Assembly: GCF_014041935.1 (NCBI RefSeq)
Contig: NZ_CP059491.1
Location: 3,348,001 to 3,412,000 of the forward strand
Reading direction: 5' to 3'
From: Gordonia jinghuaiqii
GTDB taxonomy: Bacteria > Actinomycetota > Actinomycetes > Mycobacteriales > Mycobacteriaceae
Length of the DNA: 64,000 bases
Numbering within the stretch: the first letter of the stretch is position 1; each line of letters opens with the position of its first letter. The notes beneath the pieces were generated by a model. The model was not told the DNA's origin and searched no databases. It saw only the letters and a list, made by a program, of their open reading frames with translations. The translations under genes and the position numbers were made by a program. Of the stretch, positions 55,710 to 64,000 are shown piece by piece.

Positions 55710-56228
55710 TCAGCCCACCCGCTGCTGCAGCCAGGTCACCTCGGCCCCTGCGCCGCCCATGCGGTATTGCTCGAGAGCGTTGTCCCATGCGGTGCCGAGC
55801 GCACCCTCCAACTCGCCTGCGAGGCCGGCACTGTCGGGCTGCGATTCGATCATCGAACGCAACTGGTTCTCGCCGATGATGACGTCACCGTTGGCGCTCG
55901 TCGAACCGCGCCAGAGGCCCAGTCCGGGGACGTAGCAGTAACGTTCGCCGTCGACGCCCTCGCTGGGGTTCTCGGTCACCTCGAAGCGAAGTGCCGACCA
56001 CTCGCGCAGGGCGGTCACCAGACGCGCAGCAGTGCCCACCGGCCCTGCCCAGTCGACAGTCGCACGCTGCATACCCGGCTCGGCATCCTGTGCCGACCAT
56101 TTCAGGTTTGCGCGCGCATTCAGGGTCGACGACAGAGCCCACTCCACATGTGGGCACAGCGCCACTGGCGCCGAGTGGATGTACACCACTCCTGTTGTCA
56201 TGTCCGCAAACTGGTTCAGATTGCGCAC
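55710..56228 (-). CDS. DUF3145 family protein
   Basis: A 172-residue soluble protein of the DUF3145 family, found throughout mycobacteria and relatives. Signatures are FADMTTGVVYIHSAPVALCP, VEWALSSTLNARANLKW and GERYCYVPGLGLWRGSTSANGD (given in part). The start is GTG 56228, with the strong GGAGGTGA upstream; longer frames are not supported. It has two conserved cysteines and no membrane segment. The function is unknown. It is convergent with accD6, whose neighbour it also is in related genomes (recalled). Confidence 0.9.
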   Translation of the reverse strand: MRNLNQFADMTTGVVYIHSAPVALCPHVEWALSSTLNARANLKWSAQDAEPGMQRATVDWAGPVGTAARLVTALREWSALRFEVTENPSEGVDGERYCYVPGLGLWRGSTSANGDVIIGENQLRSMIESQPDSAGLAGELEGALGTAWDNALEQYRMGGAGAEVTWLQQRVG

Positions 56229-56356
56229 CTTGTTCACCTCCGGTTGTCGACGAGGAACGTCTTCCCCAACACACCTCGCGACACCGCTATCACAGTCGTA
56301 TCGCCAATTGTGCCCCATGATGCACGTGTTGCGCTAGTTTCTCGTGCGAGAAATGT

Positions 56357-57175
56357 TCAGTTCTGTGACGAAAGTTTACTGACGATGCTGTCGTTGAAGT
56401 CGCTCCACAGCGGTTTCGCCCACCCACCGAAGGCGCGGTCGGTGAGCACGACGCAGGCCGCATCGAGGTCGGGGTCCACCCAGAGATAGGTTCCGGCCTG
56501 GCCGAAGTGCCCGAAGGTGCGCGGCGAGTTGCCCGCCCCGGTCCAGTGCGGTGACTTCTCCGACCGGATCTCGAATCCCAGTCCCCAGTCGTTGGGCCGG
56601 TGCTTGCCGTACCCGGGGACAAAGCCGTCGAGTCCCGGGAACTGCACCGACGTCGCGGTCCGCAGCGTCTCCGGTGCCAGCAGCTGCGGACTCAGCAGAT
56701 CCTGGGCGAACCGGGCCAGGTCGGCCACGCTGGACCGGGCGCCGTGACCTGCCGGCCCGTCGAGCGTCGTCGAGGACAACCCCAGTGGCGTGCAGACGGC
56801 GTCGGCGAGGTACTCGGCGAAAGCGATGCCGGTGGCCTCGGCGACCACCTCCGCGAGGACCTCGAAGCCTGCACTCGAATAGATGCGACGCTCCCCCACT
56901 CCCGCTTCGGCTTCTCGCGAGTCGAAGCCGAGCCCCGAGGCGTGGGCCAGCAGGTGCGCGATCGTCGCGCCCGGCGGGCCGGCAGGGTCGTCGAGCTCCA
57001 CCGCCCCTTCCTCGACTGCCACCAGAACTGCGTGGGCCACGAGGAGTTTGGTCACCGAGGCGAGTTCGTAGACGCGAGCGGGGTCGCCGAATTGCTCGGC
57101 GACCCCGTCGCGGGTGATGATCGCCGCCGACACATGGTCGACGGGCCATTCCGTCAGAGAATCAAGGACCGTCAC
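56357..57175 (-). CDS. Serine hydrolase, beta-lactamase class C-like
   Basis: A 272-residue penicillin-binding/beta-lactamase-fold hydrolase. The nucleophile motif is ASVTKLL (SxxK), the second YSSAGFEVL (YxS/N), and the third HFGQAGTY (HxG). HLLAHASGLGFDS is also typical. No signal peptide is seen at ATG 57175, so it is likely cytoplasmic, an esterase or amidase rather than a resistance beta-lactamase. It is one of the short family members. It lies between DUF3145 and the alcohol dehydrogenase gene on the same strand; co-transcription is possible but the gaps are about 50-130 bases. Confidence 0.88.
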   Translation of the reverse strand: MTVLDSLTEWPVDHVSAAIITRDGVAEQFGDPARVYELASVTKLLVAHAVLVAVEEGAVELDDPAGPPGATIAHLLAHASGLGFDSREAEAGVGERRIYSSAGFEVLAEVVAEATGIAFAEYLADAVCTPLGLSSTTLDGPAGHGARSSVADLARFAQDLLSPQLLAPETLRTATSVQFPGLDGFVPGYGKHRPNDWGLGFEIRSEKSPHWTGAGNSPRTFGHFGQAGTYLWVDPDLDAACVVLTDRAFGGWAKPLWSDFNDSIVSKLSSQN

Positions 57176-57223
57176 ATCGGGTCACGTTACCCGTGGGCAC
57201 GCGACCGGCGGATGGCGACAGAG

Positions 57224-58354
57224 TCACCAGTCCTCTTCGGTGTAGCGGATGACACCGCGGATGTTCCTGCCCTCCAACATGTCCTGGTAGCCGTCGTTGA
57301 TCTGGTCCAGGCGGTACTGGCGGGTGATCATGTCGGCGATGTTGAGCTTGCCGATCTTATACATCGACAGCAGCTTCGGGATGTCGAGCTTGGGGTTGGC
57401 ACCGCCGAAGATGGAGCCCTGCAGGTTCTTCTGCAGCAGCGTCAGCATCGCGAGGTTGAGGGTCACATCGCTCTCGAGCATGTTGCCCATACCGGTCAGC
57501 ACGCAGGTGCCTCCCTTGGCGGTGATGCCCATCCACGTGTCGACGTCCTTGCCGTGGACCTCGCCGACGGTGACGATCACCTTCTGGCACATGCCGCCGT
57601 GGGTGGTCTCGGCGATCGCCATGCCGGCCTCTTCGACCGACGCGTACGCCGCGGTGGCCCCGAACTTCAGTGCCTGCTCACGCTTCCACTCCACCGGATC
57701 GATGGCGAACACGTTGCGGGCACCGGAGATCACCGCACCCTGCAGGGCTGCGGTTCCGACGCCACCGACACCGACGATCGCGACGTCTTCGCCCGGGCGC
57801 ACGTCGCCGCTCCGCGTCGACGAGCCGTAGCCGGTGGGGATGCCGCAGCCGCACAGTGCTGCGACCTCGAACGGGATGTCCTTGTCGATCTTCACCGCCG
57901 ACGCCTCGTGCACCACCATGTACGGGGCGAAGGTGCCCAGCAGGGTCATCGGGTAGACGTTCTCGCCGGCTGCTGTCTGGATACGGAAAGTGTTGTCCGA
58001 CACCGCTTCGCCCTGCAGCAGCATGGCACCGAAGTCACACAGGTTGGCCATGCCCGACTGACACGACGGACACTTGCCACACGACGGGATGAACGACAGC
58101 ACGACGTGGTCGCCGACCTCGAAGTCGGTGACACCTTCGCCGACCTCGGCGACGACACCCGCGCCCTCGTGGCCGCCGAGGATCGGGAACCCGGCCATCG
58201 GGATGCCACCGGTCATCAGGTGATGATCGGAGTGGCACATACCGGCCGCTTCCATCTTGATCTTGATCTCGTGGGCCTTGGGATCGCCGATCTCGATCTC
58301 CTCGATCGCCCACGGCTTGTTGTGCTCGCGCAGCAGCGCACCCTTTGTCTTCAC
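57224..58354 (-). CDS. NDMA-dependent-type zinc alcohol dehydrogenase
   Basis: A 376-residue medium-chain zinc dehydrogenase of the class III-like type that in actinobacteria is known as NDMA-dependent alcohol dehydrogenase, with tightly bound NAD(H). The catalytic zinc ligands are C in GMCHSDHH, H in GGHEGAGVV (with E) and C in GCGIPTG. The structural zinc loop reads CGKCPSC and, farther, ANLCDFG. The nucleotide motif is GVGGVG. The start is GTG 58354 with GGAGGAGA upstream. Its neighbours FadD5-like and EchA suggest alcohol or fatty-acid oxidation, with CoA ligation after further oxidation to an acid. Confidence 0.92.
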   Translation of the reverse strand: MKTKGALLREHNKPWAIEEIEIGDPKAHEIKIKMEAAGMCHSDHHLMTGGIPMAGFPILGGHEGAGVVAEVGEGVTDFEVGDHVVLSFIPSCGKCPSCQSGMANLCDFGAMLLQGEAVSDNTFRIQTAAGENVYPMTLLGTFAPYMVVHEASAVKIDKDIPFEVAALCGCGIPTGYGSSTRSGDVRPGEDVAIVGVGGVGTAALQGAVISGARNVFAIDPVEWKREQALKFGATAAYASVEEAGMAIAETTHGGMCQKVIVTVGEVHGKDVDTWMGITAKGGTCVLTGMGNMLESDVTLNLAMLTLLQKNLQGSIFGGANPKLDIPKLLSMYKIGKLNIADMITRQYRLDQINDGYQDMLEGRNIRGVIRYTEEDW

Positions 58355-58594
58355 TGATCTCCTCCGTTCGAACCCGGCAACATCTCGCCCCGGGAGGTTT
58401 TCCACACTCCGACGGTTGCCGACTCTTGTGACAGTAGTCACTCAACCACAAAAGTGGAACGTGTTCTAGTGCGTGTGTCTTCGTGGCGTCTCGGCCGGCG
58501 TGCGCGACTGACCAGCACAAAACACGACGACCCGGACGCGGGTGTCCATGCCCAGGTCGAACGTGTTCTGCCCCGAGGCGCTCGGCACCTGGCC

Positions 58595-60199
58595 TCAGTT
58601 GGCCAGGCCGGCGTCCTTGCTGCCGTAGCTCTTCCGCAGCGTCGGCTTGACGACCTTGCCGCCGGCGTTGCGGGGCAACTCCTCGACGATGACGATGTCC
58701 TTCGGATGCTTGAAACGCGCGAGATTCTCGTTCAGGTAGGGCTCGAGATCGGCGAGGGTCAGATCCTCGACGCCCTCGGCGAGCACGACGACCGCCACCG
58801 GGACCTCGCCCCACTTCTCGTGTGCCCGACCGATGATCGCGGCCTCGGTGATGCTCGGATGCCCGAAGAGGACGTTCTCGACCTCGGCGCAGTAGATGTT
58901 CTCGCCACCGGAGATGATCATGTCCTTGGCGCGGTCGACGACGTAGAGAAATCCCTCCTCATCCTGTCGCACGAGGTCACCGGAGTGGAACCAGCCGCCG
59001 GCGAACGCATCGGCGGTGCCCTGCTCGTTCTGCCAGTAGCCCTTCATCATGTTCGGACCGCGGTAGACGATTTCGCCGATCTCACCCTGCGCGACGTCGT
59101 TGCCTTCCGGGTCGATGATGCGGGCGGTCACCGCGGGCACCACCTTGCCGATGGACCCAATCTTGCTCAGCGCATCCTTGCCCTCGAGCACGCAGGTGAT
59201 GGGCGACATCTCCGTCTGGCCGAAGACCGCGACGTTCAGCGCATCGGGGAAGGTCTCGTTCATCGCGCGCAGGACGGTGTCAGACGCCGGGGCCGCACCC
59301 CAGCTGATGACACGCAGCTTGAGGTCGCGCGGCTTGGCCTGCTGTGCCGCGCAGACGGCCTGCCACTGGGCGGGCACCAGGAAGATCGAGGTGGTGCCCT
59401 CCTTCTCGATGGTGTCGAGCATGTCGTTGGGGTCGAACGCACCGAGGGGGTGGATCACCGAGAGCGCGCCCATGTAGAACAGCGGCGCCATCGCGCCGAG
59501 TCCGGCGATGTGGAACATCGGTGCGACACATGAGCCGATGTCGTCGGACCGGGTCTGCAGCGCCTGCAGGCAGGTGACGGCCTGCGCCTGCATGTTGGCG
59601 TGGGTCAGCATGGCGCCCTTGGGTTTTCCGGTGGTACCCGAGGTGTACATGATGAGTGCGACGGTCTCTTCGGGGACGTCGATCTCCTCGAGATCCGAGG
59701 AATCCTCGGCGACCAGCGCCTCGAAGTCGAGGTGGGTCTCCTTGTCCGATCCGCCGACAACGATGATGTGGTCGATCGCATTGGTCGACGCGGCCACCGC
59801 GTCGGCCAGGGGTGCCAGCAACGTCTCGGTGACGATGACCTTGGACCCGCTGTCGTTGACGAGGAACGCGATCTCCGCGGGACTCATGCGGATGTTGACC
59901 GGTACCGGGATCGCGCCGATCAGGTTGGCGCCCAGAACCGCTTCGACGTACTCCGAGCGGTTGAGCAGCACGACGAGGACACGGTCACCGAATCCGACCC
60001 CGCGGCGGCTCAGTGCCGCGGCGAAGGCGCGGCTGCGCTCGTCGAGCTCCTTCCAGGTGGTGACCTTGCCCAGGAACTTCAGCGCGGGTGAGTCCGGGGT
60101 CATGAAGGCGTGGCGTCGGATCTGGTTGTTCCAGTGATTGCGGCGCGAGCGCAGGGGCTCGGTGGCCAGGTCGCTGACGGTGTCGACGGTCGCGGTCAT
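58595..60199 (-). CDS. fadD5: Long-chain acyl-CoA ligase, FadD5-like
   Basis: A 534-residue acyl-CoA synthetase. Motifs include LIMYTSGTTGKPKGAMLTH, PMFHIAGLGAMAP, FGQTEMSPITC, WFHSGDLVRQDEEG and the hinge DRAKDMIISGGENIY, then PRNAGGKVVKP with the C-terminal Lys. The protein agrees well with Rv0166 (FadD5) as I recall it, including VPAQWQAVCAAQQA and LRVISWGAAPA. In M. tuberculosis fadD5 stands at the mce1 operon and serves mycolic acid recycling; an orphan Mce-associated gene lies 2.3 kb away here. It is followed by the alcohol dehydrogenase gene and preceded by echA on the same strand. Confidence 0.9.
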   Translation of the reverse strand: MTATVDTVSDLATEPLRSRRNHWNNQIRRHAFMTPDSPALKFLGKVTTWKELDERSRAFAAALSRRGVGFGDRVLVVLLNRSEYVEAVLGANLIGAIPVPVNIRMSPAEIAFLVNDSGSKVIVTETLLAPLADAVAASTNAIDHIIVVGGSDKETHLDFEALVAEDSSDLEEIDVPEETVALIMYTSGTTGKPKGAMLTHANMQAQAVTCLQALQTRSDDIGSCVAPMFHIAGLGAMAPLFYMGALSVIHPLGAFDPNDMLDTIEKEGTTSIFLVPAQWQAVCAAQQAKPRDLKLRVISWGAAPASDTVLRAMNETFPDALNVAVFGQTEMSPITCVLEGKDALSKIGSIGKVVPAVTARIIDPEGNDVAQGEIGEIVYRGPNMMKGYWQNEQGTADAFAGGWFHSGDLVRQDEEGFLYVVDRAKDMIISGGENIYCAEVENVLFGHPSITEAAIIGRAHEKWGEVPVAVVVLAEGVEDLTLADLEPYLNENLARFKHPKDIVIVEELPRNAGGKVVKPTLRKSYGSKDAGLAN

Positions 60200-60280
60200 A
60201 CGATCGGTCTCCTCGTTGTCTTTCGTGGTGATGATGGTGTCGAAAACGGTTGCGGCGCGCCGATTGTGCTCAGCCAGGGC

Positions 60281-61087
60281 TCACTTGGAGGTGCCGGCGA
60301 AGGCGGTGATCGCCGCCTGGAACTCCGGGGATTGCAGCAGTTCGGTCTGACCGTCGAGTTCACGTTCGATCGCGGCGTCGAATCCGGCCATGGTGTGGGC
60401 GTCGAGCGCAGACTTGGTGAGGCGCAGCGCCGCGCGGCTCTTGCCCGCGATCTTGAGCGCGACCTTCTCGACGGCCTCATCGAGAGCTTCACGATCGTCG
60501 TAGACGCCGTTGACGAGTCCGGCGTCGAGGGCCTCACCGGCACGCAGTTTCTCGCCGAGCAGTGCCAATTCGTTGGCGCGCACGCGGCCGACCGCGGTGG
60601 CGAACGACATCGACGCCGCCCCGTCGGGCATGAGCCCGATGTTGATGAACGCGAGGAGGAAATACGATCGCGCCGTCGCGTAGATGAGGTCGGCACCGAG
60701 GGCCAGCGACGCTCCGATCCCGGCGGCCGCGCCGTCGACCGATGCGATGACCGGGACCGGGACGCAACGCACGGCGCGCACGAGTTCGGAACCGGCGGAG
60801 ATGATCTGGCGGGCCTGGCCTGCGGTGAATCCGGACGCGCCGTCGGCGGTGGACTGGTCGGCGAATCCCAGGACGTCGGCACCGGCGCTGAAGCTGCCGC
60901 CCGCGCCGTCGATGACGACCACCCGGATGTCATCGCGGGCCGACCACTCGGCCATGGCCTCCCTGATCGCGAGGTTGGCGCCGGTGTCGAGGGCGTTCAT
61001 CCGCTCGGGCCGGGAAATGGTCAGCCGAGCAACGCCCCGGTCGTCCACCTCCGTCACGACTCCACCGTCTGTGATCTCGTCGCTCAC
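60281..61087 (-). CDS. Enoyl-CoA hydratase/isomerase family protein
   Basis: A 268-residue crotonase-fold protein expected to act on acyl-CoA in beta-oxidation. The CoA and oxyanion region GSFSAGADVLGFA and the second loop DGAAAGIGASLALGADLIYA are clear. The position of the usual first catalytic Glu is occupied by Ile/Gly residues in this loop; the second site has NIGLMPDGAASM, with Asp where hydratases have Glu. It may be an isomerase or a variant. GTG 61087 has GGGGAGA upstream. It precedes the FadD5-like gene and is divergent from the tandem TetR gene. Confidence 0.85.
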   Translation of the reverse strand: MSDEITDGGVVTEVDDRGVARLTISRPERMNALDTGANLAIREAMAEWSARDDIRVVVIDGAGGSFSAGADVLGFADQSTADGASGFTAGQARQIISAGSELVRAVRCVPVPVIASVDGAAAGIGASLALGADLIYATARSYFLLAFINIGLMPDGAASMSFATAVGRVRANELALLGEKLRAGEALDAGLVNGVYDDREALDEAVEKVALKIAGKSRAALRLTKSALDAHTMAGFDAAIERELDGQTELLQSPEFQAAITAFAGTSK

Positions 61088-61286
61088 AACTCTCCCCACT
61101 TGTCACCGGATCGCCAGACACAGCCGATTGCATCTGTGTCATCGCTTAGACTACTACCACAATGCGACGTAGATCACGCGAATTCTCATTAACTTATGGT
61201 CCGCAGACATCCGCATGTGCTGGGGTTTTCGGTACCGACATGGAATTCCTCCTGGTGAACGACGTCTCCGGCTACGCTTGGTCGCC

Positions 61287-62492
61287 ATGACCGCGCACCC
61301 CCAGACGTCGCCGCCCGACGGGTCGGGCACGCGGCGTCGCCGTCCCGCCGATCGGCGCCGGCTCATCGTCGACGCCGCGGCCAAGGCCTTCAGCGACGGC
61401 GGCTATCACGCGGTCCGTCTCGACGACATCGCCAACGCGGTCGGCATCTCCGCACCGGCCCTGTATCGCCACTTCCCCAACAAGTACGCGTTGTTCGCCG
61501 AGACCACGGCCCAACTGGCAACGGACCTGCGCACCACCCTCGACACGGTCGACACCGAGGGTCCGGGTGAACTTCGCTCGCTGATCGAGGCGATCACGAC
61601 CACGTCGTTCGAGAACCGCCGCAAAGGCGGTCTCTACCGCTGGGAGTCGCGGTACCTCGAGGCCGCGGACTCCGCCATCGTGCGCGACGTCGTGGTCCAT
61701 CAGCACCGCCGCGTGCGCGCCGCGGCCCGTCGACTCCGGCCATCGTTGTCCGACGCCGACGCGAATCTGATCACCGCGGCGATGACGAGCGTCGCGGCCA
61801 GTCCGACGACCCATCGCGCCGCACTGCCGTTGCGCGAGGTCGCCGTGCTGATCCCCGACGCCGCCCTCGGCCTGCTCGACGCCGAGCTCCCCGGACCGGC
61901 CGCACCCGGCGAGCCCGCGGTGGCCGGTCTGGCGCCCGCCGCCAAACGCGAGGTGATCCTGACCGAGGCGATCAATTTGTTTGCCGCGCGGGGTTTCCGG
62001 GACGTCACCATCGAGGACATCGCCCACGCCGCCGACCTCCCGGCGTCCGGGGTGTACCGGCACTTCCCGAGCAAGGTGGCGATTCTCGAGGCGTCGTTCT
62101 GGCGGGCCACCGATCGGGTGACCTCCACGATCTCCGACGCCCTTGCCGCGTCGACGACCCCGCACCAGGCGATTGTCACCATGGTCGACCGTTACGTCCG
62201 GTTGGCTTGCAGCACAACCGAACTGATCAGCATCTACGAAACCGAGATCGGCCACGCCAGCCCCGAGGCGCGTGCGGCGTTGCACAACCAGCAGCGCATC
62301 ACCGTCGACGAGTTCGCCACCTGGGTCAGTCGCGAACGGCAAGGGCTCACGATCCCGCAGACCCGGTTCCTGGTCCACGCGGCGCTCAACGTGGTCACCG
62401 ACCTCTCGCGTCAGTCGCCGCAACCCTCCCCGGAGCGCATCGAGACACTGTCGACCCGAATCCTGTTGGGCACCAACTCCGTCGCCGATTGA
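61287..62492 (+). CDS. Tandem TetR-TetR transcriptional regulator
   Basis: A 401-residue protein with two complete TetR-type halves. The first HTH (residues about 25-85) reads RLDDIANAVGISAPALYRHF and the second (about 225-280) VTIEDIAHAADLPASGVYRHF (given in part), each followed by a helical ligand-like part. Most TetR proteins are about 200 residues and form dimers; this covalent pair could bind as a pseudo-dimer to an asymmetric operator. The ATG at 61287 was chosen; longer frames have no support. It is divergent from echA-fadD5-adh, with 199 bases between starts, and probably controls them, sensing an acyl-CoA. Inferred. Confidence 0.87.
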   Translation: MTAHPQTSPPDGSGTRRRRPADRRRLIVDAAAKAFSDGGYHAVRLDDIANAVGISAPALYRHFPNKYALFAETTAQLATDLRTTLDTVDTEGPGELRSLIEAITTTSFENRRKGGLYRWESRYLEAADSAIVRDVVVHQHRRVRAAARRLRPSLSDADANLITAAMTSVAASPTTHRAALPLREVAVLIPDAALGLLDAELPGPAAPGEPAVAGLAPAAKREVILTEAINLFAARGFRDVTIEDIAHAADLPASGVYRHFPSKVAILEASFWRATDRVTSTISDALAASTTPHQAIVTMVDRYVRLACSTTELISIYETEIGHASPEARAALHNQQRITVDEFATWVSRERQGLTIPQTRFLVHAALNVVTDLSRQSPQPSPERIETLSTRILLGTNSVAD

Positions 62493-62542
62493 TCGCCCGG
62501 GTGGTGGTTGGGCCGCGTCGAAGCGACCCGTCCACCCACGCG

Positions 62543-63412
62543 CTACAGCACCGCGAAGTCCTCCATCAACCAGCGTCCATCTTGTTGCACGAGAGTCACT
62601 TTCACTCTCGACTGGTACGGAAATCCCTCGGGGAACTGCTGTGCGGTCTGCGGTGATTTCAGGGTCTGGTCGAGCGTCACCAGGACAACGGCCTTGCCGT
62701 CTCCGGACGACATGACCCCGGCGTTGTCGGCTTTGGCGGTGGAGACCGCCTCGGCTTCGGTGGAGCCGCGTCGAGCGTCTTGCGAGGACTCGATGTAGGT
62801 CTGCGTGAACGCAGGTGTCGAGATCTCACGGATGCGCCGATCGAGGTCGGAGTAGTCGGCGGAGTTGTAGGTGGAGATCTCCGATGCGTAGCGGCGGGCC
62901 GTGTCGAGGATCGTCGTCGTGTCGGCGGTGCCGGCCGACGCGGCGTCGGCGCGGCGCTCGGCATCGACGTACAGCACCGCCAGGACTGCCGTCGACGCGA
63001 CGAGCACGACGACCGACGCCACCATCACCGCCACGGCCCACGAGCGGCTGCCGATCTTCGACGCCCAGCGCGTCCATCGTGCACCGCCACCACCGCCGCC
63101 GGCGACCAGTTTCCGGGGGGTGCGGTCTTCGTCCACGGCCCCCGCGGTGTCTTGAGTCCTGCCTTGCGTCTCGCCCTCGGCTCCGCGTCGGGATCTCGCG
63201 GCTTTGCGCGCGGCCTTCGCGGCCTTCTCATCGGCCTCGGCGCGGTACTTTTCCCGGTTGGTGCGATTCGCCTGCAGGAACTGGTCGCCGTCGAGTGGCG
63301 TCACACCCGCTTCCTCCGACGACGGCTCGACGACCGGTTGCTCGTCGGCCTCGACGCCCGAGTCCACATCGGCGGTATCGGGGGCTTCGGAGGTGGGGTG
63401 CGACTTCGGCAT
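62543..63412 (-). CDS. Mce-associated membrane protein, orphan
   Basis: A 289-residue protein with a long charged cytoplasmic N terminus (residues 1-120, rich in Glu, Lys and Ala), one membrane helix (about 124-147, SWAVAVMVASVVVLVASTAVLAV in part) and an external domain (about 150-289) with RYASEISTYNSADYSDLDRRI and DGRWLMEDFAVL. This is the layout of Mce-associated (Mas/Omam) proteins, which stabilise Mce lipid importers. No mce genes are in the window. The ATG at 63412 lies outside any clear operon; it is convergent with the tandem TetR gene. Confidence 0.85.
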   Translation of the reverse strand: MPKSHPTSEAPDTADVDSGVEADEQPVVEPSSEEAGVTPLDGDQFLQANRTNREKYRAEADEKAAKAARKAARSRRGAEGETQGRTQDTAGAVDEDRTPRKLVAGGGGGGARWTRWASKIGSRSWAVAVMVASVVVLVASTAVLAVLYVDAERRADAASAGTADTTTILDTARRYASEISTYNSADYSDLDRRIREISTPAFTQTYIESSQDARRGSTEAEAVSTAKADNAGVMSSGDGKAVVLVTLDQTLKSPQTAQQFPEGFPYQSRVKVTLVQQDGRWLMEDFAVL

Positions 63413-63475
63413 GGGTTCAATGTAGCGAGACGCTGCCGAGAGCTACGTCTCCCTGTCCAATCGGCGGGGCTCGCG

Positions 63476-63901
63476 TCACAGACTCCCGAGGTTCAGCGAC
63501 ACCCACTGCTTGGGCTCGAGGTACAGCTTGGTCTGCGGTCCGTGGTCCCGCTCGGCCATCTCGAGGTACGGGTCCACCGCTTGCGGCGGAAGGTAGCGAG
63601 ACGCCATTTCTTGCAGGTCACCACGGGTACCGGCCACCATGTCCACGGCGTCGCCGGAGACCGACACATACATCAGCCGCGGCGACACCTCGTCGACCAT
63701 GAGCGTGAACCGGCCGGCCGCCCGGATCAGCTGCAATTTGCGCGACTCGGTGCCGGTGAGCAGCCACGGGCGGCCGCCGGGTTCGTAGTGGTACCAGATC
63801 GGCACCGTCAGCGGTGCGCGGCCGGGCTCGGCCTCCACCGACAGCGCGGCGACGTGCGGCTCGGCCAGAAACGCTTCTCGTTCGGTTGTGGTGAGTGCCA
63901 T
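63476..63901 (-). CDS. Pyridoxamine 5'-phosphate oxidase-fold protein
   Basis: A 141-residue split-barrel flavin/F420-type protein. Features are EREAFLAEPHVAALSVE, PLTVPIWYHYEPGGRPWLLTG and ESRKLQLIRAAGRFTLMVDE, the strand-helix pattern of the PNPOx-like superfamily with the conserved WY(H/E) at the cofactor edge. It could bind F420 or FMN; the cofactor is not certain. The ATG at 63901 gives the family N terminus; a longer frame is not supported. The gene follows a partial gene on the same strand. Confidence 0.85.
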   Translation of the reverse strand: MALTTTEREAFLAEPHVAALSVEAEPGRAPLTVPIWYHYEPGGRPWLLTGTESRKLQLIRAAGRFTLMVDEVSPRLMYVSVSGDAVDMVAGTRGDLQEMASRYLPPQAVDPYLEMAERDHGPQTKLYLEPKQWVSLNLGSL

Positions 63902-63953
63902 GTTCCGACGGTAAACCGCATCACCGACACGCACGCCGCGATTTCGCGCGGAC

Positions 63954-64000
63954 CTACTTCCAGGGCGCGAGAACTTCCGCGGCACGCTCGGCCAGCACCA
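63954..64000 (-). CDS. C-terminal end of an unidentified protein (runs out of window)
   Basis: On the minus strand an open frame enters from the window edge and ends at TAG (63954-63956). It gives VLAERAAEVLAPWK, a helical C terminus with natural codon choice. Too short to name; it may belong to the unit that contains the PNPOx-fold gene, 52 bases downstream. Confidence 0.5.
   Translation of the reverse strand, partial: VLAERAAEVLAPWK

Noticed and set aside
61100..61286. TetR operator in the echA/tandem TetR gap
   Set aside because: No clear palindrome could be fixed by eye, so no site is listed.

Overview
This is a high-GC actinobacterial chromosome segment, most likely from a mycolic-acid-forming member of the Mycobacteriales close to Gordonia (the genus is an inference). 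The signs are: gene order matching the Mycobacterium tuberculosis block Rv2218 to Rv2247 as I recall it (lipA, DUF4191, RDD protein, glnA1, glnE, glnA2, panB, CYTH/CHAD, CobC-type phosphatase, CdsZ, Nif3, cobC, ptkA, ptpA, SURF1, cobD, ahpE, DUF3052, aceE, mabR, fabD, acpM, kasA, accD6); a mycolate-type FAS-II operon; frequent GTG starts; and codons ending mostly in G or C. There are no insertion sequences, phage genes, CRISPR arrays or rRNA genes.

Layout. 1-3.7 kb: end of lipA, two small membrane proteins and glnA1 behind a GlnR-type site. 3.7-11.2 kb: an accessory block between glnA1 and glnE, with two paralogous acyl-CoA ligases around an XRE-TetR fusion regulator, a cyclase-family enzyme, a 61-residue protein, a heme oxygenase and a membrane EEP-fold protein. 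11.2-15.7 kb: glnA2-glnE, with a GlnR-type site sharing a 14-mer with the glnA1 site. 16-21.4 kb: panB, proline iminopeptidase, CYTH/CHAD, an RNB nuclease and the RNase P RNA. 21.5-31.8 kb: a conserved hypothetical, two truncated pseudogenes, and the phosphatase/CdsZ/Nif3/cobC, ptkA/ptpA, metallopeptidase, SURF1, cobD and methyltransferase-like genes. 31.8-39.4 kb: two related receptor Ser/Thr kinases (one fused to an external cyclophilin domain), a DinB-like protein, a WYL regulator, an SDR-like protein and a CPBP protease. 39.6 kb: tRNA-Val. 39.7-43.7 kb: an ECF sigma gene with a coupled partner, divergent from a six-gene Asp23/DUF2273/membrane-anchor operon. 43.8-46.8 kb: rtcB, ahpE-DUF3052 and a lipoprotein. 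47-55.6 kb: aceE, mabR and fabD-acpM-kasA-accD6. 55.7-64 kb: DUF3145, a serine hydrolase, a class III-type alcohol dehydrogenase, FadD5-like and EchA enzymes, a tandem TetR-TetR regulator, an orphan Mce-associated protein and a PNPOx-fold protein.

How the genes fit together. GlnA1, GlnA2 and GlnE form the nitrogen-assimilation core; only GlnA1 keeps the tyrosine that GlnE modifies. AceE supplies acetyl-CoA close to the FAS-II genes, and a MabR-type palindrome lies just before fabD. The ECF/Asp23 cluster looks like a self-contained envelope-stress module. A recurrent oddity is short in-frame tandem repeats, several of 15 bp, at gene ends and between genes.
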